Source of the DNA: Phyllobacterium chamaecytisi
Lineage (GTDB): Bacteria > Pseudomonadota > Alphaproteobacteria > Rhizobiales > Rhizobiaceae
Reading direction: 5' to 3'
Assembly: GCF_020164455.1 (NCBI RefSeq)
Contig: NZ_JAIQWW010000005.1
Coordinates: 248,001-312,000 of the forward strand
DNA: 64,000 bases
In this document: positions 39,545 to 49,009 of the stretch, piece after piece
Position numbering within the stretch: position 1 is the stretch's first letter
How the letters are laid out: every line of letters begins with the position of its first letter
Notes under the pieces: model-generated
The model's input: only the letters and a program-made list of their open reading frames with translations
Databases searched by the model: none
What the model was told of the DNA's origin: nothing
Program-made: the position numbers and the translations under genes

Positions 39545-40156
39545 ATGTTCGGGGTAGCAGGGGTTGTAAAGACCATAGTCGCCATGGCGCTCTTCGCGGG
39601 TACGCTTGGCGCAAACGTCGCTTTTGCCTCCGAAGCATTCATGACCACTGGCGGTCTGACATCACAGCCAATCGGCCACTATGAATTCTGCAAGAGACTC
39701 CCGGAAGAATGCTCTATCCGCAGCCGGAACGTCATGCCCGAAAAGATGAACCACGATTTCTGGCAATTGATCGTCAACGTCAACAGCAATGACAACCACA
39801 AAATCAAGCCATTGACCGATATGGAAATCTACGGCGTGGAAGAATATTGGGCCTATCCCGACAAGGTTGGCGATTGCGAGGATTATGTCCTTTTGAAGCG
39901 ACGCGACCTGATGCAGTCGGGCATTTCTCCGGCAAATCTATTGATTACCGTAGTGCGCAAGCCCGATGGTGAAGGTCACGCTGTGCTGACCGTGCGCACT
40001 GACAAGGGCGACTTCGTCCTTGATAACCTTGTTGACGGCGTAAAGAACTGGTCAGAAACCCCATATACCTACCTTAAACGTCAGGCGACCAACAATTCGG
40101 GTCGCTGGGTCAGCATTGAGGCTCCCACCAATATTCTGGTTGGTTCGGTCCAATAA
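39545..40156 (+). CDS. Secreted transglutaminase-like cysteine peptidase (BTLCP family)
   Basis: 203 residues. N-terminal signal peptide ending near AFASEA (residue 29). The catalytic triad of bacterial transglutaminase-like cysteine proteinases is in place: Cys111 in VGDCEDYVLLKR, His145 in EGHAVLTV, Asp160 in FVLDNL. It is the soluble alphaproteobacterial kind (DUF920), exported to the periplasm; homologues in other phyla (LapG) cleave surface adhesins. No LapD or LapA partner lies beside it, although two RTX proteins occur 15 kb away. Confidence 0.9.
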   Translation: MFGVAGVVKTIVAMALFAGTLGANVAFASEAFMTTGGLTSQPIGHYEFCKRLPEECSIRSRNVMPEKMNHDFWQLIVNVNSNDNHKIKPLTDMEIYGVEEYWAYPDKVGDCEDYVLLKRRDLMQSGISPANLLITVVRKPDGEGHAVLTVRTDKGDFVLDNLVDGVKNWSETPYTYLKRQATNNSGRWVSIEAPTNILVGSVQ

Positions 40157-40186
40157 TCGAGCGAAGTCGACCTCAAGCTATTTCGA

Positions 40187-40217
40187 AAACTGCCAGATCG
40201 GGAAGGTCTGGCAGTTT
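40187..40217. terminator. Bidirectional terminator between the cysteine peptidase gene and comM
   Basis: An 11-bp perfect stem AAACTGCCAGA/TCTGGCAGTTT with a 9-base loop between convergent genes. The 3' arm is followed by CTTTG; the minus strand gives TTTTCG. Confidence 0.8.
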
Positions 40218-40258
40218 CTTTGTGCAATGTTGACAGAATCGTCGTGAGGTAGCTCTGC

Positions 40259-41788
40259 TTAGGCTGCCGACATCGAATCCGCCCCCATCCGGTACGAGAT
40301 AGCTTCGGCAAGATGAATGCGCCCAACGATTTCGTGTCCGTCAAGGTCTGCAAGGGTCCGCGCAACTTTCAGCACGCGATGATAGGCGCGGGCGGAGAAG
40401 CGCATTTGCTCGCTCGCCTGCTGCAGCAAGGAAACACCGGGTCCATCCGGTTGTGCCACCTGTTCGATAAGCGCAACGGAGCACTGAGAATTTGTGGTGA
40501 TGGTTGGAAAACCCAATTCCTCATAACGCCTTTTTTGGATTGTCCGCGCTCGCGCGACCCGTTCAGCGACGGATGCGCTGCTTTCCGAAGAGTGCGGGCG
40601 TATGAGATCGGTAGCACTCACGGACGGGACGTCAATCCTGATATCGATACGGTCCAGAAGAGGCCCAGAAATCCTTGCCTGGTAATCCTGCCGGCACCGT
40701 GGCCCCCTCGCACATTGATGGCCGGGTTCCCCCGCCATGCCGCAGCGGCACGGGTTCATAGCCGCAACAAGCTGGATCTGCGCCGGATACGAGATACGGT
40801 GATTGGCGCGCGCGATCATGCATTCGCCAGTCTCCAGTGGCTGGCGCAATGAATCCAGAACCTGCGGCGTAAACTCTGGAAACTCGTCGAGAAACAATAC
40901 GCCGCGATGGGCCAGCGAGACTTCCCCCGGCCTTGCTCGAATGCCGCCCCCAACCATAGCGGCCATGGATGCCGAGTGATGCGGCGCGCGAAATGGTCGT
41001 CTGTCCGTCAACTTGCCGCCCATGAGTTCGCCGGCGATCGAGGCGATCATCGAGACATCGAGCAACTCACGCGGCAGCAATGGCGGAAGGATGGAGGGCA
41101 GACGCTGCGCCAGCATGGATTTGCCGGATCCTGGCGGGCCCATCATCAAGAGGTTGTGCCCACCCGCTGCCGCGACCTCCAGCGCGCGCCGCGCACTTTC
41201 CTGGCCCCTTATATCTGCAAGATCTGGCAGTCCCATCGCGCTCGTCTGCATGACGGGCTCAGGACGTGACAGGACCTGTGTACCGCGAAAATGATTGGCA
41301 AGCTGGATCAAACTGCGCGGCGCAAGAATATCGATGTCGGAGCCGGCCCATGCGGCTTCCGGGCCACAGGATGCCGGGCATATCAGCCCCTTCTCTTGCC
41401 GGTTGGCAGCAATTGCTGCGGGCAGCACGCCCGCGACATGGGTGATGGTTCCATCAAGTGACAGTTCACCCAGCACCACATAGTTCTGAAGTGCGTCGGC
41501 AGGCATAGCGCCAAGCCCCGCCATCAACCCCACGGCGATCGGCAGATCGTAATGGCTTCCTTCCTTGGGCAAATCGGCAGGCGCGAGATTCACCGTCACC
41601 TTCTTGACGGGCATTGAAAGCCCGGAGGCATGTAGTGCCGCCTGGACCCGCTCCCGGCTTTCGGCGACTGCCTTGTCCGGAAGACCGACGATATGCATTC
41701 CCATTTTGCCGGGGGCAATCATCACCTGCACATCGACAGGCTGAGCTTCGATACCTTGGAAGGCAACCGTACGAACGCGGGTAACCAT
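40259..41788 (-). CDS. comM: YifB/ComM-type Mg-chelatase-like AAA ATPase
   Basis: 509 residues from ATG 41788 (MVTRVRTVAFQGIEAQPVDVQ); an upstream in-frame start lacks family sequence. N-terminal Lon-like fold (to about 170), Walker A GPPGSGKSMLA, Walker B VLFLDEFPEF, the zinc site NPCRCGM...C, and the C-terminal helical domain. ComM hexamers unwind branches during recombination of incoming DNA. Its role in rhizobia is not shown. Upstream is gshB on the same strand, 115 bases away. Confidence 0.92.
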   Translation of the reverse strand: MVTRVRTVAFQGIEAQPVDVQVMIAPGKMGMHIVGLPDKAVAESRERVQAALHASGLSMPVKKVTVNLAPADLPKEGSHYDLPIAVGLMAGLGAMPADALQNYVVLGELSLDGTITHVAGVLPAAIAANRQEKGLICPASCGPEAAWAGSDIDILAPRSLIQLANHFRGTQVLSRPEPVMQTSAMGLPDLADIRGQESARRALEVAAAGGHNLLMMGPPGSGKSMLAQRLPSILPPLLPRELLDVSMIASIAGELMGGKLTDRRPFRAPHHSASMAAMVGGGIRARPGEVSLAHRGVLFLDEFPEFTPQVLDSLRQPLETGECMIARANHRISYPAQIQLVAAMNPCRCGMAGEPGHQCARGPRCRQDYQARISGPLLDRIDIRIDVPSVSATDLIRPHSSESSASVAERVARARTIQKRRYEELGFPTITTNSQCSVALIEQVAQPDGPGVSLLQQASEQMRFSARAYHRVLKVARTLADLDGHEIVGRIHLAEAISYRMGADSMSAA

Positions 41789-41903
41789 AAAATCTTTCTT
41801 GAAAATGCAGACGTTTGAAAATGAAGAATGCCAATGAACGTACATCAGCACACTTCAATCCGCATGACAAGAACAATAAGAGAACAGATCGGAGGGATGA
41901 GAA

Positions 41904-42845
41904 TTACTGGCGTTTGGCTTCCACCGCATCCCAAAACAGCGCCGCAATATCTGCACCGCCGAAACGCTTGACCTCGCGAACGCCCGTCGGAGAAGTGACA
42001 TTGATCTCGGTCATATAGTCGCCGATCACGTCAATACCCACCAGAATGAAACCGCGCTCGCGCAAGGACGGTCCAATACGCGCGCAGATTTCGCGTTCAC
42101 GATCCGTGAGTTCGGTCTTCTCGGCACGGCCGCCCACATGCATGTTGGAACGCGAATCGGTTTCAGATGGCACTCGGTTGATCGCGCCGACAGGCTCGCC
42201 ATCGATCAGGATGATACGTTTGTCACCCGAGCGCACATCTTTCAAATAACGCTGTGCAATGAATGGTTCGCGGAACATCTGGCCGAACATTTCCAGTAAT
42301 GACGTCAAGTTGCGGTCGCCATCGGCGAGGTGAAACACACCTGCGCCGCCATTGCCATAAAGCGGTTTCAGAATGATATCGCCGAATTCCTTGCGGAATG
42401 CCGCGATTTCCAATGGATCCTTGGTGATCAGCGTTTCCGGCATTAGATCGGGAAACTCGGTGACGAAAATCTTCTCAGGGCTGTTGCGCACCCAAGCAGG
42501 ATCGTTGACGACAAGCGTCTTCGGATGGATCCGCTCCAGCATGTGCGTGGTCGTAATGTAGTTCATATCAAAGGGCGGGTCCTGGCGTAGAAGCACCACA
42601 TCCATTTCCGACAGATCGCGCGAAACCTGTTCTCCAAGCGTATAATAGTCGCCTTCGATATCGCGGACACTGAGTTCTTCCACGCGCGCAGAAACCACGC
42701 CATCGCGCATGCTGAGCCGGTCCGGGGTATAGTGGTAGAGTATATGGCCGCGCCTTTGCGCCTCGAGGCAAAGCGCAAAGGTTGTATCGCCAGCGATCCG
42801 GATCGATTTGATATGGTCCATCTGGACCGCGACTTTGAGTGCCAT
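41904..42845 (-). CDS. gshB: Glutathione synthetase
   Basis: 313 residues from ATG 42845, with GGGGGA upstream. Start [17 protein letters not shown] is the family N-terminus; an ATG 33 bases upstream is not conserved. ATP-grasp domain with [12 protein letters not shown] and the metal and product site [13 protein letters not shown] near residue 285. Joins glycine to gamma-glutamylcysteine. Confidence 0.96.
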   Translation of the reverse strand: MALKVAVQMDHIKSIRIAGDTTFALCLEAQRRGHILYHYTPDRLSMRDGVVSARVEELSVRDIEGDYYTLGEQVSRDLSEMDVVLLRQDPPFDMNYITTTHMLERIHPKTLVVNDPAWVRNSPEKIFVTEFPDLMPETLITKDPLEIAAFRKEFGDIILKPLYGNGGAGVFHLADGDRNLTSLLEMFGQMFREPFIAQRYLKDVRSGDKRIILIDGEPVGAINRVPSETDSRSNMHVGGRAEKTELTDREREICARIGPSLRERGFILVGIDVIGDYMTEINVTSPTGVREVKRFGGADIAALFWDAVEAKRQ

Positions 42846-42940
42846 GGAACGTCCCCCGACAGGATTAGGAGTGTTCACATGGCGATGTCACGTTCAATGG
42901 TCAAGGTCAATGCCGAGACGACATCAACATCCTGCGAGGG

Positions 42941-43300
42941 TTACAAGCGGGCCATGCAGATATTGGTGTGGCCAGCGCCGATAAAGCCAAGGCGGCTAGC
43001 CGCGCCTTTGGAGAGATCGAGCATGCGGCCCCTGACAAACGGGCCCCGATCGTTGATGCGCACCACGACGGTTTTGCCATTGCGCTGGTTCGTTACCTTG
43101 ACTCGGGAACCGAGCGGCAAGGTGCGATGAGCTGCGGTGAGAGCGGAGGGATTCATCCGTTCACCGGAAGCGGTTCTAGAATGAAGGGCGTACCAGGAAG
43201 CACCGCCACAGGCCGAACCGGCACTGGCGGATGCAGCACCCAACATCAGAAAAAGGATGGATGAAATAAGTACCGTGCGGATACTTGCGAAAGAGACCAT
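42941..43300 (-). CDS. Short RlpA-like double-psi beta-barrel protein
   Basis: 119 residues from ATG 43300 with a signal peptide ([25 protein letters not shown]). The mature part is a single double-psi beta-barrel: [56 protein letters not shown]. RlpA barrels can cleave denuded glycan strands at the septum; the SPOR domain of long RlpA proteins is missing, so localisation would need another route. Exported to the periplasm. Family assignment is firm, enzymatic activity is not shown. Confidence 0.88.
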   Translation of the reverse strand: MVSFASIRTVLISSILFLMLGAASASAGSACGGASWYALHSRTASGERMNPSALTAAHRTLPLGSRVKVTNQRNGKTVVVRINDRGPFVRGRMLDLSKGAASRLGFIGAGHTNICMARL

Positions 43301-43668
43301 GTGAAATTCACACTTTAAGGTAGCCCGCGGCACAGAACAGCCGGACTGAAGACACACGCGTAGAGATTGACCCCCGGGCAAGTAGATCGTGGCGTGAGCG
43401 AGTAGGTCCTTCTATTTTGGAGAAATGTGGCCTTGAGGTGACCCGTTTCCGAAACTTTGTCGAGACCAATCCGAAATATGATCTAAGTTACTAAAAAAAC
43501 TTGTCTTAATATGACTCAAAAAGTGATGACAGATGCTTGCAGTTAAATGCGGTATGACTGCAAACGGTGCCAAATAAGGCCATTGTGTGATGGATTCCAA
43601 TAGAATTATTGGACGATAACTACGAGTTGGTTGGTGCGTTGCAAAAATCGGTAAACCTTTAGATGTAG
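43301..43668. other. Gene-free stretch between rlpA and uxuA
   Basis: About 370 bases, without a supported gene on either strand. It becomes AT-rich from about 43430. TTGCAGT (43537-43543) and ACTGCAA (43557-43563) form a 7-bp inverted repeat. The right end is the uxuA terminator. Confidence 0.5.
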
Positions 43669-43699
43669 AAAAGCCCCGGCTTGTGAAAACCAGGGCTTT
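43669..43699 (-). terminator. uxuA terminator
   Basis: AAAGCCC (43670-43676) pairs with GGGCTTT (43693-43699), extended inward by GG/CC past one mismatch. The minus strand ends in CTTTTC. It comes 24 bases after the uxuA stop. Confidence 0.75.
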
Positions 43700-43722
43700 A
43701 AAAACTCAAAATTTAGTTCGGA

Positions 43723-44913
43723 TTATGCCAGCGCGGAGGCATCCAAAGCGTGGATGATGCCGCGCAGTTCGGCAAGGCCGCGCAGGCGGCCAATTGCCGG
43801 ATAACCGGGTGTCACGTCCTTGTTCAGATCGTCGAGCATGCGGTGCCCATGATCGGAGCGGAAAATGATACTGTTTGCCTTGTCGCGCTTGTGGTCTTCG
43901 GCGAGAAGCTCGCGCAACACCGCCACCATATCTACGTCGCCTTCAAGGTGAGCCGCTTCGTGGAAGCTGCGCCCATCACCCTCACGGGTCGTCGCCCGCA
44001 GGTGGGTGAAGTGGATGCGCGCGGCAAAGCGCCTGGCGATCTTGGGCAGATCATTGTCAGCTCGCACACCAAGACTGCCTGTACAGAGGCACATGCCATT
44101 TGCAGGCGAGGGTACTGCATTGAACAGCGCCGCATAGTCTGCTTCAGTCGAAGCAATACGCGGCAGGCCGAAGAGCGAACGGGGCGGATCATCCGGATGC
44201 AGGGTCAGCTTCACGCCGAGTTCTTCGGCAACCGGCGTCACAGCCTCCAGGAATTCAATCAGATGCTGACGCAGCCGGTTCGCATCGATGCCGGAATAGG
44301 TTTCGAGCTTGTCGCGGAACGCCGGTATGGTCAGCGGTTCTGTGGTTGAGCCGGGGAGCGCGCTGGCGATATTGCGCGCAAGATCAGCGATTTCCTGCGA
44401 ATCCATAGCTTTATAAAGGTCGCTGGCAATCTCGCGGTCAGCCTTTGAATATTCGTTTTCGGCACCCTGTCGCTGGAGGATGTGCAAATCGAACACAGCG
44501 AAGACGTTGTGGTCGAAGCGCATGGCCGTCGAACCGGTCGGCGTGACATAGTCGAGGTCGGTGCGGCACCAGTCGACCACGGGCATGAAGTTGTAGCAGA
44601 CGACCTTGATGTCGTTGGCCGCGAGTGCTTCCATGCTAGCGATCCAGGCGGCTATCTCGTGCTTGGCAGCGCCACCGAGGCGCTTCACCGCATCAGGAAT
44701 CGGAATGCTCTCGACGACCGACCAGCTCAGCGGCGTCCGCCCGGCAGGTGTCGATTCGATCAATGATTTGCGCGCGTGCACCTGCGCTATGGTCCACGCT
44801 TCACCGATGGGCACTTCGTGGAGCGCTGAAACGATATCGGTCGCGCCCGCCTGCCGTACGTTATCGAGTGAGACACCGGCTCTTGGGCCGAACCATCGCC
44901 ATGCCTGACGCAT
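43723..44913 (-). CDS. uxuA: D-mannonate dehydratase
   Basis: 396 residues, usual for UxuA. Start MRQAWRWFGP; KVVCYNFMPVVDW, LTLHPDDPP, NGMCLCTGSLG and the HFTHLRATTREGDGRSFHEA metal region are conserved. It removes water from D-mannonate to give 2-keto-3-deoxygluconate, the last step of the glucuronate branch before KDG kinase. Lies 34 bases after the gntR stop on the same strand, so gntR-uxuA form an operon. The Cys/His ligands for Mn/Fe appear intact. Confidence 0.95.
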   Translation of the reverse strand: MRQAWRWFGPRAGVSLDNVRQAGATDIVSALHEVPIGEAWTIAQVHARKSLIESTPAGRTPLSWSVVESIPIPDAVKRLGGAAKHEIAAWIASMEALAANDIKVVCYNFMPVVDWCRTDLDYVTPTGSTAMRFDHNVFAVFDLHILQRQGAENEYSKADREIASDLYKAMDSQEIADLARNIASALPGSTTEPLTIPAFRDKLETYSGIDANRLRQHLIEFLEAVTPVAEELGVKLTLHPDDPPRSLFGLPRIASTEADYAALFNAVPSPANGMCLCTGSLGVRADNDLPKIARRFAARIHFTHLRATTREGDGRSFHEAAHLEGDVDMVAVLRELLAEDHKRDKANSIIFRSDHGHRMLDDLNKDVTPGYPAIGRLRGLAELRGIIHALDASALA

Positions 44914-44947
44914 TCATTCCTCCGTCAAATTATATCGCCGATCCTAG

Positions 44948-45724
44948 TCAAACAAATGATCCGGGGTGGCTCTTTCTCAAGGTTTCAATATCGGGGATGA
45001 CGGCATTCAGATGCTGTTTCATCGCCGCACAGGCGGCTGGCACGTCATGGGCTTCTATGGCATTGCGAATGATCTGATGCTCGGAAAGGACATGCTCCAT
45101 GCGGCCCAAACCCGGCAACGTCATGCGCCGTGCCCGATCGATCTGCACCTTCACCGGCTTGAGATAGTGCCAGATGCCCGGATGGCCGGAAATTCCGGCA
45201 ATCGCTTCGTGGAAAGCCTCGTCGGCCTCGTGAAACGCGCTCGTGTTCTGACGATCGGCAAAAAAGCGCTGGCGGGCAAGGATTTCATCGAGCCATTCGA
45301 CATCCTTGGCCGTTGCGACGGCCGCCGCACGCTCCACGGTTGCTCCCTCAAGCGCCTGGCGGATCACCACAGCCTCGGGGATCAGGGCAACAGGAATGCG
45401 GGCGACAAATGTTCCCGATTGCGGAAAGACATCGACAAGACCGTCTTCAACCAAGCGGATCAACGCTTCGCGCACCGGCGTGCGACTGACGCCAAAGCGT
45501 TCGGTCAGGACCTTCTCGTTGAGGGCAGTTCCCGGTGTCATCTCCATCGCTACGATGGCTGCGTGCAGCTCGCGGTAAATTGCGGTGGCAGTGGTCATCC
45601 GCCCGGCCGGTGCCCCGCGGGGTCCGGGGCTTGTCGCGCGCGCACCGCGATTGACACCTGAAGTTCGCACCTCGGACGGCGTTGCAATGGCTAAGCCTTT
45701 GTCTCCCTGGTTCTCTGCTGTCAT
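44948..45724 (-). CDS. GntR family (FadR/FCD) regulator of hexuronate genes
   Basis: 258 residues from ATG 45724, with TGGAG 7 bases upstream. Residues 1-42 are a low-complexity tail, followed by a winged HTH at about 45-110 (LNEKVLTERFGVSRTPVREALIRL) and an FCD effector domain with the metal or ligand helices (FHEADEAFHEAIAG, EHQIIRNAIEAHD). UxuR, ExuR and KdgR-like proteins share this fold. Its neighbours and the three matched operators at 45847, 48922 and 54630 make it the probable regulator of the whole uronate locus. The likely effector is a hexuronate or its aldonate. The divergent uxaC begins 261 bases away. Confidence 0.9.
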   Translation of the reverse strand: MTAENQGDKGLAIATPSEVRTSGVNRGARATSPGPRGAPAGRMTTATAIYRELHAAIVAMEMTPGTALNEKVLTERFGVSRTPVREALIRLVEDGLVDVFPQSGTFVARIPVALIPEAVVIRQALEGATVERAAAVATAKDVEWLDEILARQRFFADRQNTSAFHEADEAFHEAIAGISGHPGIWHYLKPVKVQIDRARRMTLPGLGRMEHVLSEHQIIRNAIEAHDVPAACAAMKQHLNAVIPDIETLRKSHPGSFV

Positions 45725-45846
45725 TGCAGTGCTCCATTTCCATATTCACGGATCATCCGATCTATTGAATGATGGAATTCCATTTCAATTCATAGTCCAA
45801 GACCGGCCTTATGCGATGATATCAAGTGCATTCAGTTCCAGTTGAC

Positions 45847-45864
45847 ATACTAATATATTATTAT
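45847..45864. promoter_or_regulatory. Hexuronate operator site 1 (gntR/uxaC divergent region)
   Basis: ATACTAATATATTATTAT is a dyad with eight of nine symmetrical pairs around 45855/45856, core TAATATATTA. TTGACA at 45842-45847 directly precedes it and may be the -35 of the uxaC promoter; a good -10 is not evident. Shares its core with sites 2 and 3. Confidence 0.6.
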
Positions 45865-45985
45865 TTACAGTTCGCCAAGATCATCAATGTTCACAAATGG
45901 CGTATCCTGCCATCCTAAACGTGACATTAGCGGCTTCGCATCCAGGTCGGTGCAAGGCACGCGATGATGGTAGCAAGGACGCATA

Positions 45986-47383
45986 ATGGCACTTCATCCT
46001 GACCGACTTTTCCCGATCGAGCCCGATGCACGAGGGATTGCCCGCCGTCTGTTCACTGCGGTCGAGAGGTTGCCGATCATCTCACCACATGGTCACACTG
46101 ATCCGCTTTGGTATGCCAATGACGAGGCGTTTCCAGACCCGGCGAGCCTGTTCGTCAAGCCAGATCATTATATTTTTCGCATGCTCTACTCTCAGGGTGT
46201 GAGGCTTGAAGATCTCGGCGTGCCGCGTCAGGATGGAGGCCCCGTGGAGGCTGACGGCCGCAAGATATGGCGGCTGTTTGCGAAGCACTTCTATCTGTTT
46301 AGGGGCACACCCTCCCGCCTGTGGTTCGAGCATGCACTGGAAACGGTTTTCGGCATTGAGGAGCGGCTTGGCGAGAAGAATGCAGATGCACTTTATGATC
46401 GGATTGCCGAGCGCCTGACGGAACCATCCACGCGTCCGCGAGCGCTCTACAAACAGTTTGGCATCGAAGTCATCTCGACGACCGATGCGGCGACGGATCA
46501 ACTTGCGGCGCATGATGCTATCTTGAAATCCGGCTGGGACGGCCGCGTCGTTCCTGCCTACCGCCCCGATGCCGTCGTAGATGCATCGCGTGCGGACTTT
46601 CTCGCCAACGTAGAGGATTTTGTTGCACTTGCGGACACCGAACTCGACTATCAAGGGTATCTCGAAGCGCATCGGGTGCGCCGTGCCTATTTCAAACGGC
46701 GTGGCGCCACGTCCAGCGATCACGGGCATCCGAACGCGCGTACCGCTGATCTTTCTGTCTCCGCGGCGTCAGCATTGTTCGAACGCGTGCTGAAAGGCGC
46801 TTCGCCTGAAGACGCCGACCTCTTCCGCGCGCAGATGCTGACGGAAATGGCGCGAATGAGCATCGAGGACGGCCTGGTCATGCAGGTTCATCCAGGCTCT
46901 TACCGAAATCACAATCCCGCTCTGTTCGAACGGTTTGGAACGGACAAAGGAGCGGATATTCCGCGCCCTACCGGCTATGTCGAGGAACTGAAACCTCTGC
47001 TTGACGCGTTTGGCAACGATCCTCGGCTGACGCTCATCCTCTTCACCCTCGATGAAACCAGCTACAGCCGGGAACTCGCTCCCCTCGCGGGCCATTATCC
47101 AGCTTTGCGCCTTGGTCCTGCATGGTGGTTCCATGATAGTCCGGAAGGTATGCGCCGCTTCCGTGAACTGACCACCGAGACTGCCGGTTTCTATAATACG
47201 GTCGGCTTTAACGACGATACGCGCGCCTATATGTCCATACCCGCGCGCCATGACATGGCGCGTCGTGTCGACTGCGCGTATCTGGCCCGGCTCGTTGCCG
47301 ATCACAGGTTGGAGGAGGACGAGGCGGTGGAAATCGCGCATGATCTTGCCTACCGCTTGGCGAAACAAACTTACAAGCTTTGA
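45986..47383 (+). CDS. uxaC: Glucuronate/galacturonate isomerase
   Basis: 465 residues. Start MALHPDRLFPIEPDARGIAR, metal site ISPHGHTDPLWY, and VQVHPGSYRNHN and the C-terminal WFHDSPEGMRRFRE are family features. Amidohydrolase-fold UxaC converts D-glucuronate to fructuronate and D-galacturonate to tagaturonate, the entry step. Followed 27 bases later by the uxuB-type dehydrogenase. Confidence 0.96.
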   Translation: MALHPDRLFPIEPDARGIARRLFTAVERLPIISPHGHTDPLWYANDEAFPDPASLFVKPDHYIFRMLYSQGVRLEDLGVPRQDGGPVEADGRKIWRLFAKHFYLFRGTPSRLWFEHALETVFGIEERLGEKNADALYDRIAERLTEPSTRPRALYKQFGIEVISTTDAATDQLAAHDAILKSGWDGRVVPAYRPDAVVDASRADFLANVEDFVALADTELDYQGYLEAHRVRRAYFKRRGATSSDHGHPNARTADLSVSAASALFERVLKGASPEDADLFRAQMLTEMARMSIEDGLVMQVHPGSYRNHNPALFERFGTDKGADIPRPTGYVEELKPLLDAFGNDPRLTLILFTLDETSYSRELAPLAGHYPALRLGPAWWFHDSPEGMRRFRELTTETAGFYNTVGFNDDTRAYMSIPARHDMARRVDCAYLARLVADHRLEEDEAVEIAHDLAYRLAKQTYKL

Positions 47384-47410
47384 AATAGAAACCACAATTG
47401 CAGGCACAGA

Positions 47411-48883
47411 ATGACTGAAATGCTCCGCCTCTCCGACTCGACGCTGCATCAACTGGCATCGAATGTGAAGCAACCCGGCTACGATCGAACCCAGGTTCGG
47501 ATTGGTATCGTGCATCTCGGTATCGGTGCATTCCACAGAGCACATCAGGCCGTCTATACGGACAGCGTACTCGCCACTGGCGACAATCGCTGGGGCATAC
47601 TGGGTGTTTCGTTACGCAGCGGCGATACGAGAGAGGCAATCGAACCGCAGGACGGACTTTATACGGTCGCATCCCGCGATGGCGCCGGCGATAGCTTCTG
47701 TGTGATTGGCAGCGTCGCAAAAGTTCTGGTCGCACCCGAAAATCCGGAATCAGTACTCGCTGCAATGACAGATCCCGACGTCAGGATCGTTTCCTTGACC
47801 GTGACGGAAAAGGGGTATTGCTATTCGCCCGCCACCGCCTCGCTCGATGAATCTCACGCCGATATCGTCCACGACCTTGCTCATCCTCATGCACCGCGCT
47901 CGGCTATTGGTTTTATCGTAGAAGCACTGGCCCGGCGCCGCGCCAATGGTACTGCGCCTTTCACGCTGTTGTCCTGCGATAACCTTCCTTCCAATGGCGA
48001 AACGCTCAAGCGTGTGGTTACACGCTTTGCCGAACTGCGCGACGCTGCGCTTGGGCGACATATTGGCGAAAACATCGCCTTTCCTTCGACCATGGTTGAC
48101 CGGATTGTCCCGGCTACGACCGATGCTGATCGCACCATGACGGCCCGGGGTACGGGACTATTCGATGCATGGCCAATCATGACAGAGCCTTTCACGCAGT
48201 GGGTGGTGGAGGATCATTTTCCTTCCGGCCGTCCGGCATGGGAGGACTTCGGCGCAACATTCGTCGACAACGTCGATGCGTTTGAACTGATGAAACTCCG
48301 GCTCTTGAATGGCAGCCACTCAACCCTGGCTTATCTCGGTTATCTCGCCGGTCACGAGACAGTTGCCGATGTGATGAAGGCCGAAGGCTTCAGCGCATTC
48401 ATTGAAACTATGATGGACGACGAGATTGCGTCGACGCTTCCGCCGCTCCCAGGATTTGACCTGGACGCCTACAAAGCTCAGCTGCGCGAACGCTTTCGCA
48501 ACCCGGCGCTGCGCCATCGCACGTGGCAGATCGCCATGGACGGCTCGCAGAAATTGCCGCAACGCTTGTTGAACACGATCCGAAAGCGTTTGGAACAGAA
48601 GAAGCCTTTCGACTATCTCGCTCTCGGTGTCGCCGGCTGGATGCGCTACGCTACGGGAGTTGACGAAAAAGGCCAACCGATCGATGTGCGAGATCCGCTC
48701 GTCGACCAATTCAAGCAGCGCACGACAGGAAAGACAAAGGCCGGGGACCTTCTGGATGCATTTCTTGGCATGGAGGAGATTTTTGGCGCGGATCTCCCGA
48801 AAAGCCAAAAATTTCGCGAAACGGTAGCGCGTAGGTTGGAGAGTCTCCTGAATAACGGTGCCGCCGTATCAGTGTTGGCCTAA
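47411..48883 (+). CDS. uxuB: Mannitol dehydrogenase family protein, probable fructuronate reductase
   Basis: 490 residues, full-length polyol-specific long-chain dehydrogenase. N-terminal Rossmann fold with IVHLGIGAFHRAHQA; the catalytic Lys region is MKLRLLNGSHSTLAYLGYLA. The family includes mannitol, arabinitol, altronate and mannonate oxidoreductases. Being just after uxaC and beside uxuA, this one most likely reduces fructuronate to mannonate with NADH. It might also cover tagaturonate, since no separate uxaB is visible although uxaA is present. Confidence 0.85.
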   Translation: MTEMLRLSDSTLHQLASNVKQPGYDRTQVRIGIVHLGIGAFHRAHQAVYTDSVLATGDNRWGILGVSLRSGDTREAIEPQDGLYTVASRDGAGDSFCVIGSVAKVLVAPENPESVLAAMTDPDVRIVSLTVTEKGYCYSPATASLDESHADIVHDLAHPHAPRSAIGFIVEALARRRANGTAPFTLLSCDNLPSNGETLKRVVTRFAELRDAALGRHIGENIAFPSTMVDRIVPATTDADRTMTARGTGLFDAWPIMTEPFTQWVVEDHFPSGRPAWEDFGATFVDNVDAFELMKLRLLNGSHSTLAYLGYLAGHETVADVMKAEGFSAFIETMMDDEIASTLPPLPGFDLDAYKAQLRERFRNPALRHRTWQIAMDGSQKLPQRLLNTIRKRLEQKKPFDYLALGVAGWMRYATGVDEKGQPIDVRDPLVDQFKQRTTGKTKAGDLLDAFLGMEEIFGADLPKSQKFRETVARRLESLLNNGAAVSVLA

Positions 48884-48901
48884 AGTTCAAGGCGAAAGCC
48901 C

Positions 48902-48935
48902 TTGCTATCTCAATCTGATAGATTAATATATCAAA
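48902..48935 (+). promoter_or_regulatory. ABC operon promoter with hexuronate operator site 2
   Basis: -35 TTGCTA (48902-48907), 17-base spacer, -10 AATATA (48925-48930). The dyad ATTAATATATCAAA (48922-48935) covers the -10 and shares TTAATATAT with sites 1 and 3; five of the six central pairs are symmetrical. Binding here would block RNA polymerase. Confidence 0.55.
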
Positions 48936-49009
48936 TCTCGACTGCGGCCGGATACTGGGAACCCCGGCCATGCCTGAAAACGGGGCGTTGAGCCAACAGG
49001 GAGGAAACC

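Noticed and set aside
40259-41788. Magnesium chelatase subunit of bacteriochlorophyll synthesis
   Set aside because: The Lon-like N-terminus and the NPCRCGM zinc site identify the YifB/ComM branch; no pigment genes nearby.
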